64,000 nt of DNA from Photobacterium indicum (GTDB taxonomy: Bacteria > Pseudomonadota > Gammaproteobacteria > Enterobacterales > Vibrionaceae): positions 124,001 through 188,000 of the forward strand of contig NZ_PYOC01000009.1 in assembly GCF_003026215.1 (NCBI RefSeq), read 5' to 3'. Numbering within the stretch: position 1 is the stretch's first letter; each line of letters starts with the position of its first letter. The notes under the pieces were generated by a model. It worked only from the letters and a program-made list of their open reading frames with translations, was not told where the DNA came from and did not search any database. A program made the translations under genes and the position numbers. Positions 18,072-27,200 of the stretch are shown here, one piece after another.

Positions 18072-18127
18072 CTGACATCCCTAGAGGATCGTTCAACTGA
18101 TCATTTTTCGCTAACTGATCGTCATTA
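18041..18127 (-). mobile_element. Remnant of the left end of an IS4-family element
   Basis: Read leftward from 18127, the sequence begins TAATGACGATCAGTTAG, one base different from the TAATGCCGATCAGTTA tip I know for E. coli IS4. The 73 bases at 18055-18127 match the reverse complement of 20436-20508 with four differences. No transposase frame follows before the tcyP 3' end, so this is a decayed tip fragment. IS assignment is from memory of IS4 ends and from the transposase fragment in the partner copy. Confidence 0.7.
18055..18127 (+). repeat. 73-bp inverted repeat, left copy
   Basis: Pairs with 20436-20508 in inverted orientation, 69 of 73 positions identical by eye. The two copies bracket the chemoreceptor gene and are made of IS4-like terminal sequence rich in GATC (three in about 40 bases). 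Confidence 0.9.
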
Positions 18128-18172
18128 GAGCTAATGCTCCCTTTTATTTACACGTAAACAATATCAGTGAAA

Positions 18173-20113
18173 TTAAATTCTAAAGTAAGAAAGCAGTGCT
18201 TTTTGCTCCTCAGAAAGCCTTGCTAGTTCTTCACTTGCCTGTGAACTCTGTGCAATCCCCGCAACATTTTGGTGAACCATATCAGAAGTCGATACGATGT
18301 TTTGAGAGATATCCTGTGTAACACCTGACTGCTCTTCGGAAGCAGTAGCTACTAGGGTGTTTAGATCGGATATTTCACTAACAGAATGAGAAATTGTTTC
18401 AAATGTATTAGATAGCTTTTCATTAATAGTGAAAGCCTCAGTGATTAGCACTGTATTGTTTCCCATGAACTGATCTGCTTTTAAGGCTTGCTCTTGAAGG
18501 CGAGAAATCAAGCCTTGTATATCAACAGTAGATTGTTGGGTCTTCGCGGCTAGCGATCTAACTTCGTCCGCAACTACAGCAAACCCTCGACCTTGTTCTC
18601 CAGCTCTAGCTGCTTCAATTGCCGCATTCAAAGCTAATAAGTTTGTCTGCTCTGAAATGCCATTGATAACGTCAACTACTGTTCCAATTTCAGTAGAGAA
18701 GTCTCGTAGTTGACTAACAATTTGTGTCGATTCCTGAATAGACGAGGCAATTTCGTTTGAAATTCTATCTGATTCAACTAGTGCAGTTTTTCCATCGTCT
18801 ACGTTCACATTAGCTGTATTAGCTGCTGTTTCAGCATTGGAAGCGTTTATGCTCACTTCATTAGCCGTACTTGATAGCTCACTAATTGCTGTCGCTACTA
18901 GCTCTACTTGAGTTAATTCCATTTCCGAGTTTGCTTTAGACTCGTTCATCACCGCAGATAGCTCAGAGGAGGCAGAAGAAACATTTTCTGAGACTGAGTG
19001 CAGCCCAGATAATATTCTTCTTAATTCGTGATGCATGTTGAGAATATTTGCGTAAATACCGGTTTCATTACCTGTCATTGAGAGTTCAGTTTTCAGATCT
19101 CCTTCTGAAACCATCTTCACCATATCAGCAATTTCACTTGGCTCACCACCTACAACTCGCATAATACTTCTGTAGATGTAAACTGCTGATGCCAAACTTG
19201 CAACAACTGCTATAACTGACAGCAAACTTAGTAGTATTTTTGCATTGCTTATCTCGCTTTGCAATTGAGGGCCAATAATGTTTTGGCGAGAAGAAGTATC
19301 TTCTTCTATTTTCTCAATAGACGCCGCAGTATCATCGCCAACTTTATTAAGAACTTCGTAATTTACTTTGTTCCGCTCTTTAATTGTTTTTGATAGATCT
19401 AAAAATGCAGATTGATATAAGTATAACGATCGCTCATATCTATTTAATAATGCCACTCGTTTAGGGTTTTCTATTTTATCTGTTAGAGTTTTTAGCCTTT
19501 TCTTCATGCTGCTAAACTCTAAAAGTACTCTTTTTTCGTCGTTACTGCTGTTGCTATCTAAGAATTTCATAATATAAAGTCTAGACAGCAACGTACTTTC
19601 TTGTAGCAAACCAGAATAATAGCCAGCTTCAAAGTCTAGATCATCACGAGCTGTTCTTGTTATGTCTGTTAGTGACTCTTGCATTATTAACCCATTAGGG
19701 TCAAGAATATCATTTACTATTTCAGTTCCGTCCTTTAACAGAGTGTCAATTCTCAAAAAACCATCATTATATTTTATTGCCGAGTTTTCTATTTTTAAGA
19801 ACTTGTCTCTCAATCCCGAATACTGCGGCAAGTCAATTACTCCGCCAACAAGGCTCTTTAGTTCTCCAATATTTTCATGAATAACCCCCTCTAGTTCAGG
19901 AGATTGCTTTCTTATGTATTTGCTGGCAGCTAGCCTAGTTTCTAGGATATTTGACTGTATTTCGCCAGAAGTAACGCTGGCAATAGCTAAATTACGGTAT
20001 TCAGTAAAACCGTCTAGTGTCACGCTGAGTTTATAAAATGAAGATGTTGCCAATAAAAGTAATAACACCAAACACACTCCAAACCCACCAATTAACTGAT
20101 GCCTTAATTTCAT
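18173..20113 (-). CDS. Methyl-accepting chemotaxis protein (large periplasmic sensor)
   Basis: Transmembrane chemoreceptor of 646 residues. TM1 is about 7-29, a helical periplasmic sensor of about 260 residues follows (size and helix pattern fit a HBM/helical-bimodular type rather than Cache), TM2 is about 292-314, then a HAMP segment with GDLKTEL and the cytoplasmic signalling domain with the hairpin tip GRGFAVVADEVR. No C-terminal CheR-binding pentapeptide is seen. The ATG at 20113 has AAAGGG upstream. It lies between two inverted IS4-like remnants, and its codon choice looks AT-richer than the neighbouring core genes, which suggests acquisition. Ligand cannot be predicted. Confidence 0.93.
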   Translation of the reverse strand: MKLRHQLIGGFGVCLVLLLLLATSSFYKLSVTLDGFTEYRNLAIASVTSGEIQSNILETRLAASKYIRKQSPELEGVIHENIGELKSLVGGVIDLPQYSGLRDKFLKIENSAIKYNDGFLRIDTLLKDGTEIVNDILDPNGLIMQESLTDITRTARDDLDFEAGYYSGLLQESTLLSRLYIMKFLDSNSSNDEKRVLLEFSSMKKRLKTLTDKIENPKRVALLNRYERSLYLYQSAFLDLSKTIKERNKVNYEVLNKVGDDTAASIEKIEEDTSSRQNIIGPQLQSEISNAKILLSLLSVIAVVASLASAVYIYRSIMRVVGGEPSEIADMVKMVSEGDLKTELSMTGNETGIYANILNMHHELRRILSGLHSVSENVSSASSELSAVMNESKANSEMELTQVELVATAISELSSTANEVSINASNAETAANTANVNVDDGKTALVESDRISNEIASSIQESTQIVSQLRDFSTEIGTVVDVINGISEQTNLLALNAAIEAARAGEQGRGFAVVADEVRSLAAKTQQSTVDIQGLISRLQEQALKADQFMGNNTVLITEAFTINEKLSNTFETISHSVSEISDLNTLVATASEEQSGVTQDISQNIVSTSDMVHQNVAGIAQSSQASEELARLSEEQKALLSYFRI

Positions 20114-20435
20114 ACACTTGCCCTTTAAAATATTAACAACTTTCTAATTATTAGGTTTACTGCACTCGGTAACTAATTCTTATTTAAAGATTTATACCTA
20201 TGCCGCCCTCTATATACGCCTAGCGCATGGATATTAAAGGATGACGTCCTTAATAACTAGCATAAGAGGCTATTACCTGTGCTTCATATCACAGGCGTAT
20301 GTTCTTAATTGTTTACAGTTAGTATTGATTTCTTTGCTACTTGGGGAAAATTGAGGTTTTAAAATCTATTATGAGAGAAAAATTTCTGTAGATTGTGTTA
20401 TTTATATCTTTGTGATACATGAGCCCCTAAAAGGG
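20114..20435 (-). promoter_or_regulatory. Upstream region of the chemoreceptor gene
   Basis: AT-rich stretch that must contain the chemoreceptor promoter. It includes a short hairpin CCTGTG/CACAGG (about 20276-20295). I see no gene. A sigma-28 flagellar promoter cannot be assigned with confidence. Confidence 0.3.
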
Positions 20436-20508
20436 TAATGCCGATCAGTTAGCGAAAAATGATCAGTTAAACGATCCTCTAAGGATGTCAAAATCCGAGT
20501 GTAATCAT
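20436..20508 (+). repeat. 73-bp inverted repeat, right copy
   Basis: Starts TAATGCCGATCAGTTA and is the inverted partner of 18055-18127. Homology ends at 20508, where this copy joins the transposase remnant and lacks the second hairpin arm kept in the left copy. Confidence 0.9.
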
Positions 20509-20517
20509 AAAAGGAAT

Positions 20518-20628
20518 ATGGCAGAGAGCTTAATACTCGAAAGGTGGAGAGAAAGAACATTCCCGAGAACGGTTAAGCCTCGGCCTCAGCGATATGCCAA
20601 AAATAAAAAAACCGTTCACCTTAAGTGA
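20518..20628 (+). pseudogene. C-terminal fragment of an IS4-family transposase
   Basis: A 36-codon open frame reads MAESLILERWRERTFPRT then VKPRPQRYAKNKK. The pattern RERxFPRxVKxRPxxYxxxKK matches the C-terminus of E. coli IS4 transposase (RERAFPRVVKERPWKYPTAPKK). It is preceded by AAAGGAAT, so it could by chance be translated, but it lacks the DDE catalytic core and is a relic. Confidence 0.75.
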
Positions 20629-20632
20629 ACGG
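20600..20632 (-). terminator. Leftward intrinsic terminator of kdsB
   Basis: Perfect 8-bp stem CCGTTCAC (20612-20619) with 20625-20632, loop CTTAA, followed on the minus strand by a run of seven T. It lies about 110 bases after the kdsB stop and appears to use the right tip of the IS4-like remnant. Confidence 0.8.
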
Positions 20633-20740
20633 CATTAACTCAATATAGTGGCCTTTTTATTTGTCTATCAACGTCTTATTGATAAAGAAATGAAACGTGG
20701 ATAACGGCTATTTACAGCTAGCGATGAACGCTTGCTACTC

Positions 20741-21487
20741 TTAGCCAATTAAAGCACGTACTTTCTCTAAATCTTCCGGTGTATCAACACCCGCGGGAGG
20801 CGCATCAATAGCAACAGCAACATGGATCTTTTCGCCATACCAAAGTACACGAAGCTGTTCTAATGCTTCCACTTTTTCAAGTGCGCTTGGTTCCCAGTTG
20901 ATGTAAGTATTTATAAACCCAGCACGATAAGCGTAAATACCGATATGACGTAATAAATTATGATGAATTTCCTTTGGTGATTTCGCATAGTTATCACGAT
21001 CCCAAGGAATAGATGCTCGGCTGAAATACATCGCATAGCCATCTTTATCCAACACCACTTTCACCGCGTTTGGATTAAACACTTCATCTTCGTGATCAAT
21101 CTCGACACCTAGCGTTGCCATTGGGGCATTGTTGTTTGCTAGATTATCTGCGACTTGTCGAATAATGGTGTCAGGAATTAATGGTTCATCACCTTGTACA
21201 TTAACGACAATATGATCATCTGCTAACTGATATTTTTCAACCACTTCAGCAAGGCGCTCTGTGCCTGATTCATGATCATTTCGCGTTAAACAAACTTCTC
21301 CGCCGAAGGCTTTAACGGCATCAACAATACGCTGGTCATCCGTTGCTACGATCACGAGATCTGCACCGGCTTTACTAGCTTGCTCGTACACCCACTGAAC
21401 CATTGGCTTGCCACCAATATCAGCCAAAGGCTTACCCGGCAGGCGGGTTGATTGATAACGCGCTGGAATAACTACCGTAAATGACAT
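20741..21487 (-). CDS. kdsB: 3-deoxy-manno-octulosonate cytidylyltransferase KdsB
   Basis: Activates Kdo as CMP-Kdo in the cytosol for LPS inner-core synthesis. Length is 248 residues, the same as E. coli KdsB. The nucleotide-binding start IPARYQSTRLPGKPL and blocks VNVQGDEPLIP and FSRASIPWDRD are diagnostic. Its ATG overlaps the ycaR stop in TAATG, implying coupled translation. Last gene of comEC/msbA-lpxK-ycaR-kdsB. Confidence 0.97.
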   Translation of the reverse strand: MSFTVVIPARYQSTRLPGKPLADIGGKPMVQWVYEQASKAGADLVIVATDDQRIVDAVKAFGGEVCLTRNDHESGTERLAEVVEKYQLADDHIVVNVQGDEPLIPDTIIRQVADNLANNNAPMATLGVEIDHEDEVFNPNAVKVVLDKDGYAMYFSRASIPWDRDNYAKSPKEIHHNLLRHIGIYAYRAGFINTYINWEPSALEKVEALEQLRVLWYGEKIHVAVAIDAPPAGVDTPEDLEKVRALIG

Positions 21488-21666
21488 TACTTTACCTCGT
21501 CTGAACTCAGCGTTCGCGCTTCAGGTTCGATCAATACAGGGATACCATCTTGAATAGGATAAGCTAGACGATCAAACTTACAAATCAGTTCATTTTTTTC
21601 TTTATCGTAGTTCAATTTACCCTTACATACTGGGCATGCTACGATTTCAAGCAGACGGTGATCCAT
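21487..21666 (-). CDS. ycaR: Trm112-family small protein YcaR
   Basis: A 59-residue protein read by hand (MDHRLLEIVACPVCKGKL at the start). It has one CPVCK pair and a second single cysteine (LICKFDRLAYP) as in the UPF0434/Trm112-like family, small scaffold-like proteins of unclear function in bacteria. It overlaps the end of lpxK by 20 bases and the start of kdsB by one base, the same position as in E. coli. Confidence 0.92.
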   Translation of the reverse strand: MDHRLLEIVACPVCKGKLNYDKEKNELICKFDRLAYPIQDGIPVLIEPEARTLSSDEVK

Positions 21667-22681
21667 ATTCTTCCTTTACCTTAATTATTCGATTAATAAT
21701 GGCATTTGCATTCGATGTTGGTATCACTGCATCTACAGGTACATACCACCAATTCGACTGCGCAAAAGCGTGGCATTTAACCGCATCTTTTTCTGTCATC
21801 ACTAAATGTTGTCCCTGTTGGGCCAAATGTTTTAATTCCGTTTCTGAGAATGCCTGATGGTCAGTAAATGGCTGACAATGTACAGGTGTTACTCCCAGTT
21901 CTTCTAATGTTTTAAAAAAACGGGGGGGATGACCAATACCAGCCATTGCCACAATATTCTCTAATTCATTAATTGAACATCGCTCGCCCGTTTTAACATT
22001 AATTAATGCTGAGGGCTGCAGGTGCATCGGTGCTTCGTTTTTTTTCGCCTTTCCACCGTTACAAATCAAGAAATCAACTTCGGCTAAGCGATCACACGTT
22101 TCACGCAATGGTCCTAATGGCAGTAATTGCTGATTACCAAAGCGGCGTTGACCATCAATAACAACAAATTCGATGTCTCTTGCGAGTGCATAATGCTGTA
22201 GACCGTCATCAGTAATAATCACATCAACATCATGTTCGAGTAACATCATTACGGCATCAGAACGTTTAGGTGATACTGCAACAGGTGCACCCGTTCTTCG
22301 ACGAATCAATACAGGTTCATCACCGACGAGTTCAGTGGAAGTCTTATCTTCCACCAAATAAGGGTAATGTGGCGCTTTACCACCATAACCACGAGAAACA
22401 ACCCCCGGTTTAAGCCCTTTCGCTTGTAGCTGTTCAACGAGCCATACAACAACGGGCGTCTTACCATTACCTCCAGCTGTAATATTACCAACAACAACAA
22501 CAGGAACCGGTGCCCGATAAGCGACCTTTTCACCCGTTTGGTACTTATTACGGCGACGAACACTGATAAAACCAAAGAGTTTACTCAATGGCCAAAAAAG
22601 TGGCCAAAAAAGTACATTCAGTAACAGCATCAAACCTTTCGGATGATGCCCAAACCAAAACTTTTCAATAAGTGCAGCCAT
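21647..22681 (-). CDS. lpxK: Tetraacyldisaccharide 4'-kinase LpxK
   Basis: Membrane-associated kinase that phosphorylates the 4' position of the lipid A precursor to make lipid IVA. The 344-residue protein has an N-terminal membrane helix (about 16-38) and a P-loop GNITAGGNGKTP (65-76), followed by GLKPGVVSRGYGG and the DDGLQHY motif. Its ATG overlaps the msbA stop in TAATG and its stop overlaps ycaR by 20 bases. Confidence 0.96.
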   Translation of the reverse strand: MAALIEKFWFGHHPKGLMLLLNVLFWPLFWPLSKLFGFISVRRRNKYQTGEKVAYRAPVPVVVVGNITAGGNGKTPVVVWLVEQLQAKGLKPGVVSRGYGGKAPHYPYLVEDKTSTELVGDEPVLIRRRTGAPVAVSPKRSDAVMMLLEHDVDVIITDDGLQHYALARDIEFVVIDGQRRFGNQQLLPLGPLRETCDRLAEVDFLICNGGKAKKNEAPMHLQPSALINVKTGERCSINELENIVAMAGIGHPPRFFKTLEELGVTPVHCQPFTDHQAFSETELKHLAQQGQHLVMTEKDAVKCHAFAQSNWWYVPVDAVIPTSNANAIINRIIKVKEEYGSPSA

Positions 22682-24438
22682 TAATCACCAAACTGAATGC
22701 GGTGAAGTTGCGCGTAAGCACCATCATGTTTGATCAATTCACTATGCGTACCACGTTCAATGATTTCACCATCATCAACCACTAAGATTTGGTCGGCACC
22801 TTCAATAGTTGATAGGCGGTGGGCAATCACTAAAACCGTACGATCTTTTTGCAATTCATCCAATGCCGACTGAATAGCACGTTCAGATTCAGTATCAAGG
22901 GCTGAGGTTGCCTCATCTAAAATCAACACTGGCGCATTACGTAATAGTGCGCGAGCAATGGCTAAACGTTGACGCTGACCACCAGAAAGGCTAACACCGT
23001 TTTCACCAATAATTGTATCTAAGCCTTGTGGCATGTCTTTAATGAAATCCATCGCATAAGCAAGCTCTGCTGCTTTTTCAATATCAGCACGACTGAAGTT
23101 ATCACCGCTTGCGTAAGCAATATTATTTGCAATGGTATCGTTAAAAAGGTGCACATTTTGAGAAACAACTGCAACCTGTTCGCGCAGATTCGACAATTGA
23201 TAGTCTTTAACCTCGCGACCATCTAATATCAATTCGCCTGAATCAATATCGTAAAAGCGCGTTAATAGATTCGCAATCGTACTCTTACCCGACCCCGAAC
23301 GTCCAACAAGTGCCAGTGTTTTACCTGCAGGTAAATCAAACGACACGTTACGCAATGCTGGCGTATCTTTGGTTGGATAAGTGAACGTAACATCTTTAAC
23401 TTGAATATCACCGCTTACACGCGCAACTTCATGCTTACCGTTATCTTTTTCAGTTTCAAGATCCATCAATTCAAACAAGGTTTGACAAGCAGCCATACCG
23501 CGTTGGAATTGCGAAGTAACGTTGGTTAATGCTTTTAAAGGACGCATCAAACCAAACATTGCACCAAAGACAACAGCGAATGTACCAGGAGTAAGCTCGG
23601 CACGTAATGCATCAGAGTTAGCCAAGACTAATACAACCACTAAAGCAAACGATGCAATTACCTGAATCACAGGGTTGGCAATCGCCTGCGCAGACACTAA
23701 CTTCATTGTTTGCTGGCGCATATGATTACTAACAGAATCAAAACGTTTCTTTTCAACCTCTTGACCACCGTAACTTAATACGACTTTGTGTCCTTTTAGC
23801 ATTTGCTCTGCAGATGATGTAACAGAACCCATTGCATCTTGCATATTTTTTGAAATCTTACGAAAACGCTTAGAAACCAAACGAATACTGAACGCCACAA
23901 CAGGGGCAATAACCAATAAAATGGCCGAAAGCTGCCAGCTGTTCCAGAACATCAATGCCATTAAGCCAATGATAGATGCACCTTCACGTACCATGCTCAC
24001 TAGCGCGCTACTTGTCGCAGAAGCAACTTGTTCTGAATCATAAGTAATTCGAGAAAGTAAGGCTCCAGAAGATTCTTTATCAAAAAAGCTCACTGGCATT
24101 TTCATGAAATGATTAAACAAGCCACGGCGTAAATTCATTACGACTTTGCCAGATACCCAAGACAAGCAATATGTTGATACAAAGCCACTCGCGCCACGTA
24201 GTATCATTAATCCGACTAAATAATATGGCATCATAGAAAGAAAGTCTGATTCGATGGTCTCTAATCCACCGAAGCTTTCATCAAGAAGAGGCTTAATCAT
24301 CGATAACATTAGGGTATCACCCAATGCATTAATGATTAGCGCAACGACCGCGACTGATAAGCCAGCCTTATAGAAACTGATATACGGCCAAAGTCGTTTG
24401 TACGTTTCCAGTGTTGATTGTTCAGTAGATTGCGTCAT
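22681..24438 (-). CDS. msbA: Lipid A export ABC transporter MsbA
   Basis: Homodimeric ABC flippase that moves core-lipid A across the inner membrane. It is 585 residues long (E. coli 582), with six N-terminal membrane helices, Walker A GRSGSGKST (about 378-386), signature LSGGQRQR, Walker B VLILDEATSALD and a switch histidine in VIAHRLSTIE. It lies upstream of lpxK, as in E. coli, and 186 bases after comEC, so it may have its own promoter at 24439-24624. Confidence 0.96.
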   Translation of the reverse strand: MTQSTEQSTLETYKRLWPYISFYKAGLSVAVVALIINALGDTLMLSMIKPLLDESFGGLETIESDFLSMMPYYLVGLMILRGASGFVSTYCLSWVSGKVVMNLRRGLFNHFMKMPVSFFDKESSGALLSRITYDSEQVASATSSALVSMVREGASIIGLMALMFWNSWQLSAILLVIAPVVAFSIRLVSKRFRKISKNMQDAMGSVTSSAEQMLKGHKVVLSYGGQEVEKKRFDSVSNHMRQQTMKLVSAQAIANPVIQVIASFALVVVLVLANSDALRAELTPGTFAVVFGAMFGLMRPLKALTNVTSQFQRGMAACQTLFELMDLETEKDNGKHEVARVSGDIQVKDVTFTYPTKDTPALRNVSFDLPAGKTLALVGRSGSGKSTIANLLTRFYDIDSGELILDGREVKDYQLSNLREQVAVVSQNVHLFNDTIANNIAYASGDNFSRADIEKAAELAYAMDFIKDMPQGLDTIIGENGVSLSGGQRQRLAIARALLRNAPVLILDEATSALDTESERAIQSALDELQKDRTVLVIAHRLSTIEGADQILVVDDGEIIERGTHSELIKHDGAYAQLHRIQFGD

Positions 24439-24624
24439 TAAAATTCATTTTTCTTAAAAACAATTCCTATCATTCTACTCTGATACTAGGATTGCGCCAA
24501 ATAAGTTAAGCCATTGATGCATGTCTTATCTACTTTTTGCTTATTGATTATACAGCTGTATTTATTCTAAAAAGCCCATCGACGTTATCAGACTAACTTC
24601 TCACATATTCACGCCTAAAGAGCA

Positions 24625-27084
24625 TCATTCATCCGAAAATAAACGTCGATACCAAGTATCATCAACATCTTGTCGATAGCGTTGTGTTTTTCTGCTGCCA
24701 GCTTCAATATCTATGGATATTTGCCCAGTTTGTGCGGTATCTAACCACCTTGTGCCTTTATCTATATAACGCTGCTTGATTTGTGTTGATGGTAAATTCC
24801 AAGGGTTATATTTAGCACTCGATACCAGAGCAAGTTCAGGAGACATACCTGCCAGCCACGTATTGGTCGACGATGTTTTACTGCCATGATGAGGAACAAA
24901 TAAGATATCAGGCGCAAGATCTGGGTATTGGCGAGCCAAAAGTAATTCAGATATCGCATCAATGTCACCTGTCAGTAGTGCGTTGGTTGGCTTAACTGTA
25001 TGAATATTTCGATCGCTTATTTGCACGACACAAGAATGAGGATTAGCCGCCCGCTTAACGATTTTAGGTGGCCACAACACCTCGAAGTTGAGCCCTTCCC
25101 ATTGCCAGAGGGCTCCTTGCACACAGGGAAGAAAACCATCTCGACGATCACTACTACGCTTCCAAATTGGTTCAAACTGCTGAGATATAATATCGAAGCC
25201 ACCAGCATGATCACTGTCTGCATGGCTCAAAATTATCCCGTCTAACTGATTAATGCCTTTCTTTCTCAGCACGGGCTCTATGACAGATGTAGCAATACTG
25301 CCTTGTTGCCAACGGTTTCCCGTATCATACAAAACCGCTTTCCCATTACGCTCAATTAACACTGCAAGACCATGCCCCACATCCAGCATATTGACTGTCC
25401 ATAACGGTGACGCAGCATCACCTATTGAAGATTTATAATGATTTACATCAGCATCATTGGCTAAAAACGACTGATTAAAAGTCACCAACGTAGACATCGC
25501 TTGCTGGAAAAATAAAGGGATTCCCCAAGATACGAAGACAATCAAAATTGAGATGTGTATCCATTTGAAGTTACGCCAAGAAACAAACCACCCTAGCGCT
25601 GCCCATGCCATTCCCCCTATTAAGAAAGGCAACCATGCGGATGATAATGATAACCACGTACCAACAGATTGCTCAGCCAACCAAATAACTGGATATAAGG
25701 TCCAATCGGCTAATTGCCAAAAAACATTCGATAACCAAGGAAACCACACCGTCGCAATGGCAGCTAAAACCAAAGGCACAGTCAATGTACTCACCCAAGG
25801 GACAGAAACAAAATTGATCAATGGCGCGAGTAGCGATGTCCCACCAAACCAATACCATTGAAGCGGTAACATAAATAGCAATAACACACACTGTAACTGT
25901 GCTAATACTTTCATCTTTTCCCACAATAGGTCTTTCTGATAGTCAATATTGTTTTCAGTCGGAACTGTGCGCTGTTGCCTTACACCACTCAAATTCGCAA
26001 GATATAAAATGAAGACTGCAGAAAAAGACATCCAAAAGCCCGCGGCATAAGACGCTAACGGGTTGAGCATTAAACAAATAGCCAGAGCAACAATAAAAAT
26101 TTTCCAGCCAGGCCACTGAATGCGTAACCTGATTAAAATCATCACAATTGCACACATTAATACTGCGCGTACCGTTGGTAAACTAAAACCCGCTAACCAT
26201 GCGTACCCTAGCGCACACGCAAAACCACTCCATAACGGTAACCATATAAAACGATGCAGCTCCGGCAAAAGCGCACATATTTTACTGCCAAGCCACCAGC
26301 CTAATAACATCGCCAAACCGATATGTAGACCTGAAATTGCCATTAAATGGGCTAAGCCACTGTCTCTTAGCCGTTGCCAATCATGAAGCTCTAACGCATC
26401 CCGTACGCCAAAGCCTAAAGCCATTAAATAAGCTTTATGGGTTTTATCAGCCAATTCTGCCATTGCCTGAATGAAAATACGCTGCCGTAAGGTAATAGCC
26501 GAACTATTGTCACTCGGTGTTCGTGCTGTTTGTTCTACACTAAGGCTATCGATGTAAGAGCGGCCTACAATCGTTCCGCTTAAAACGGTGCCTCGCCCAT
26601 GAATACCGTTTGCAACGAAATACTTTTCGGCGTCAAAGCCTGCACTATTCAATCGCCCATACGGACGGCGAAGTTTCACCGTTAACTGCCAAATTTGGCC
26701 TTGATACATTTCAGGAGGCTGTAGCCAATTTAAGCGGACGTTTAAAGGATAATATGAATCTATTGGATAAGAATTGAGCGTTAAGAGTTTGAAATCTATT
26801 GTACTAGTGGAGATCTCGCTATTAAGTAGGCTACTTACCTTAGCAACTATGGTAATATTCTCGCGGTCAATGGGTATTTCTTTTACTGAATTTGTATAAA
26901 TATTTACACTTAAAGCTGCCATAGCGGCACCTAACGCAATCCAGATCAATAAATGAATACGTAAAAAATAAGAAACTACGGCACCTAGCATTACGGCAGT
27001 CACAAACCAGAGATAATCTGGAATGGCATGCCACCAATGAAGAAACAAAAGCCCTATTGCAATGCCAGTAACCGCTTGGTTCAT
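24625..27084 (-). CDS. comEC: DNA uptake channel protein ComEC/Rec2
   Basis: Predicted inner-membrane channel that brings single-stranded DNA into the cytosol during natural transformation, a process known in chitin-grown Vibrionaceae. The 819-residue protein has an N-terminal membrane pair and DUF4131-like domain, a ComEC competence domain with many helices (AISGLHIGLAMLLG), and a C-terminal metallo-beta-lactamase-like domain with SHADSDHAGG (H621, D623, D625, H626) and FVPHHGSKTS. It sits directly before msbA as ycaI does in E. coli. Confidence 0.93.
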   Translation of the reverse strand: MNQAVTGIAIGLLFLHWWHAIPDYLWFVTAVMLGAVVSYFLRIHLLIWIALGAAMAALSVNIYTNSVKEIPIDRENITIVAKVSSLLNSEISTSTIDFKLLTLNSYPIDSYYPLNVRLNWLQPPEMYQGQIWQLTVKLRRPYGRLNSAGFDAEKYFVANGIHGRGTVLSGTIVGRSYIDSLSVEQTARTPSDNSSAITLRQRIFIQAMAELADKTHKAYLMALGFGVRDALELHDWQRLRDSGLAHLMAISGLHIGLAMLLGWWLGSKICALLPELHRFIWLPLWSGFACALGYAWLAGFSLPTVRAVLMCAIVMILIRLRIQWPGWKIFIVALAICLMLNPLASYAAGFWMSFSAVFILYLANLSGVRQQRTVPTENNIDYQKDLLWEKMKVLAQLQCVLLLFMLPLQWYWFGGTSLLAPLINFVSVPWVSTLTVPLVLAAIATVWFPWLSNVFWQLADWTLYPVIWLAEQSVGTWLSLSSAWLPFLIGGMAWAALGWFVSWRNFKWIHISILIVFVSWGIPLFFQQAMSTLVTFNQSFLANDADVNHYKSSIGDAASPLWTVNMLDVGHGLAVLIERNGKAVLYDTGNRWQQGSIATSVIEPVLRKKGINQLDGIILSHADSDHAGGFDIISQQFEPIWKRSSDRRDGFLPCVQGALWQWEGLNFEVLWPPKIVKRAANPHSCVVQISDRNIHTVKPTNALLTGDIDAISELLLARQYPDLAPDILFVPHHGSKTSSTNTWLAGMSPELALVSSAKYNPWNLPSTQIKQRYIDKGTRWLDTAQTGQISIDIEAGSRKTQRYRQDVDDTWYRRLFSDE

Positions 27085-27200
27085 TGTGTATTGCCTTAAG
27101 CCTGTTGATTTAAAATAGTATTTTCATGCTTTATGTTTTAATACTTAGTATTCGCAATTAATGACTTTCAGTTCATTGTTTTCAAAGCGTATGTATATCG

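Larger units (their letters stand above)
20436..20637 (+). mobile_element. Internally deleted IS4-family element (about 200 bp)
   Basis: The left tip TAATGCCGATCAGTTA (20436-20451) and the right tip, read from the other strand as TAATGCCGTTCACTTA (20637-20622), form imperfect terminal inverted repeats (14 of 16). Between them remain the first 73 bases of the element and a short in-frame piece of the transposase C-terminus. Over 1 kb of an ordinary IS4-type element is therefore missing. No matching direct repeats are visible in the 11 flanking bases on each side, so the insertion is old or was rearranged. Confidence 0.72.

Noticed and set aside
18055..20508. Integron attC or phage attachment sites for the 73-bp inverted repeats
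   Set aside because: No attC-type RYYYAAC/GTTRRRY ends, no integrase nearby, and the sequence starts with an IS4-type tip and leads into an IS4 transposase relic.
22559..22640. Tandem GGCCAAAAAAGTGGCCAAAAAAG-like repeat as a regulatory repeat
   Set aside because: It lies inside lpxK and encodes the repeated Phe-Trp-Pro-Leu of its membrane helix.
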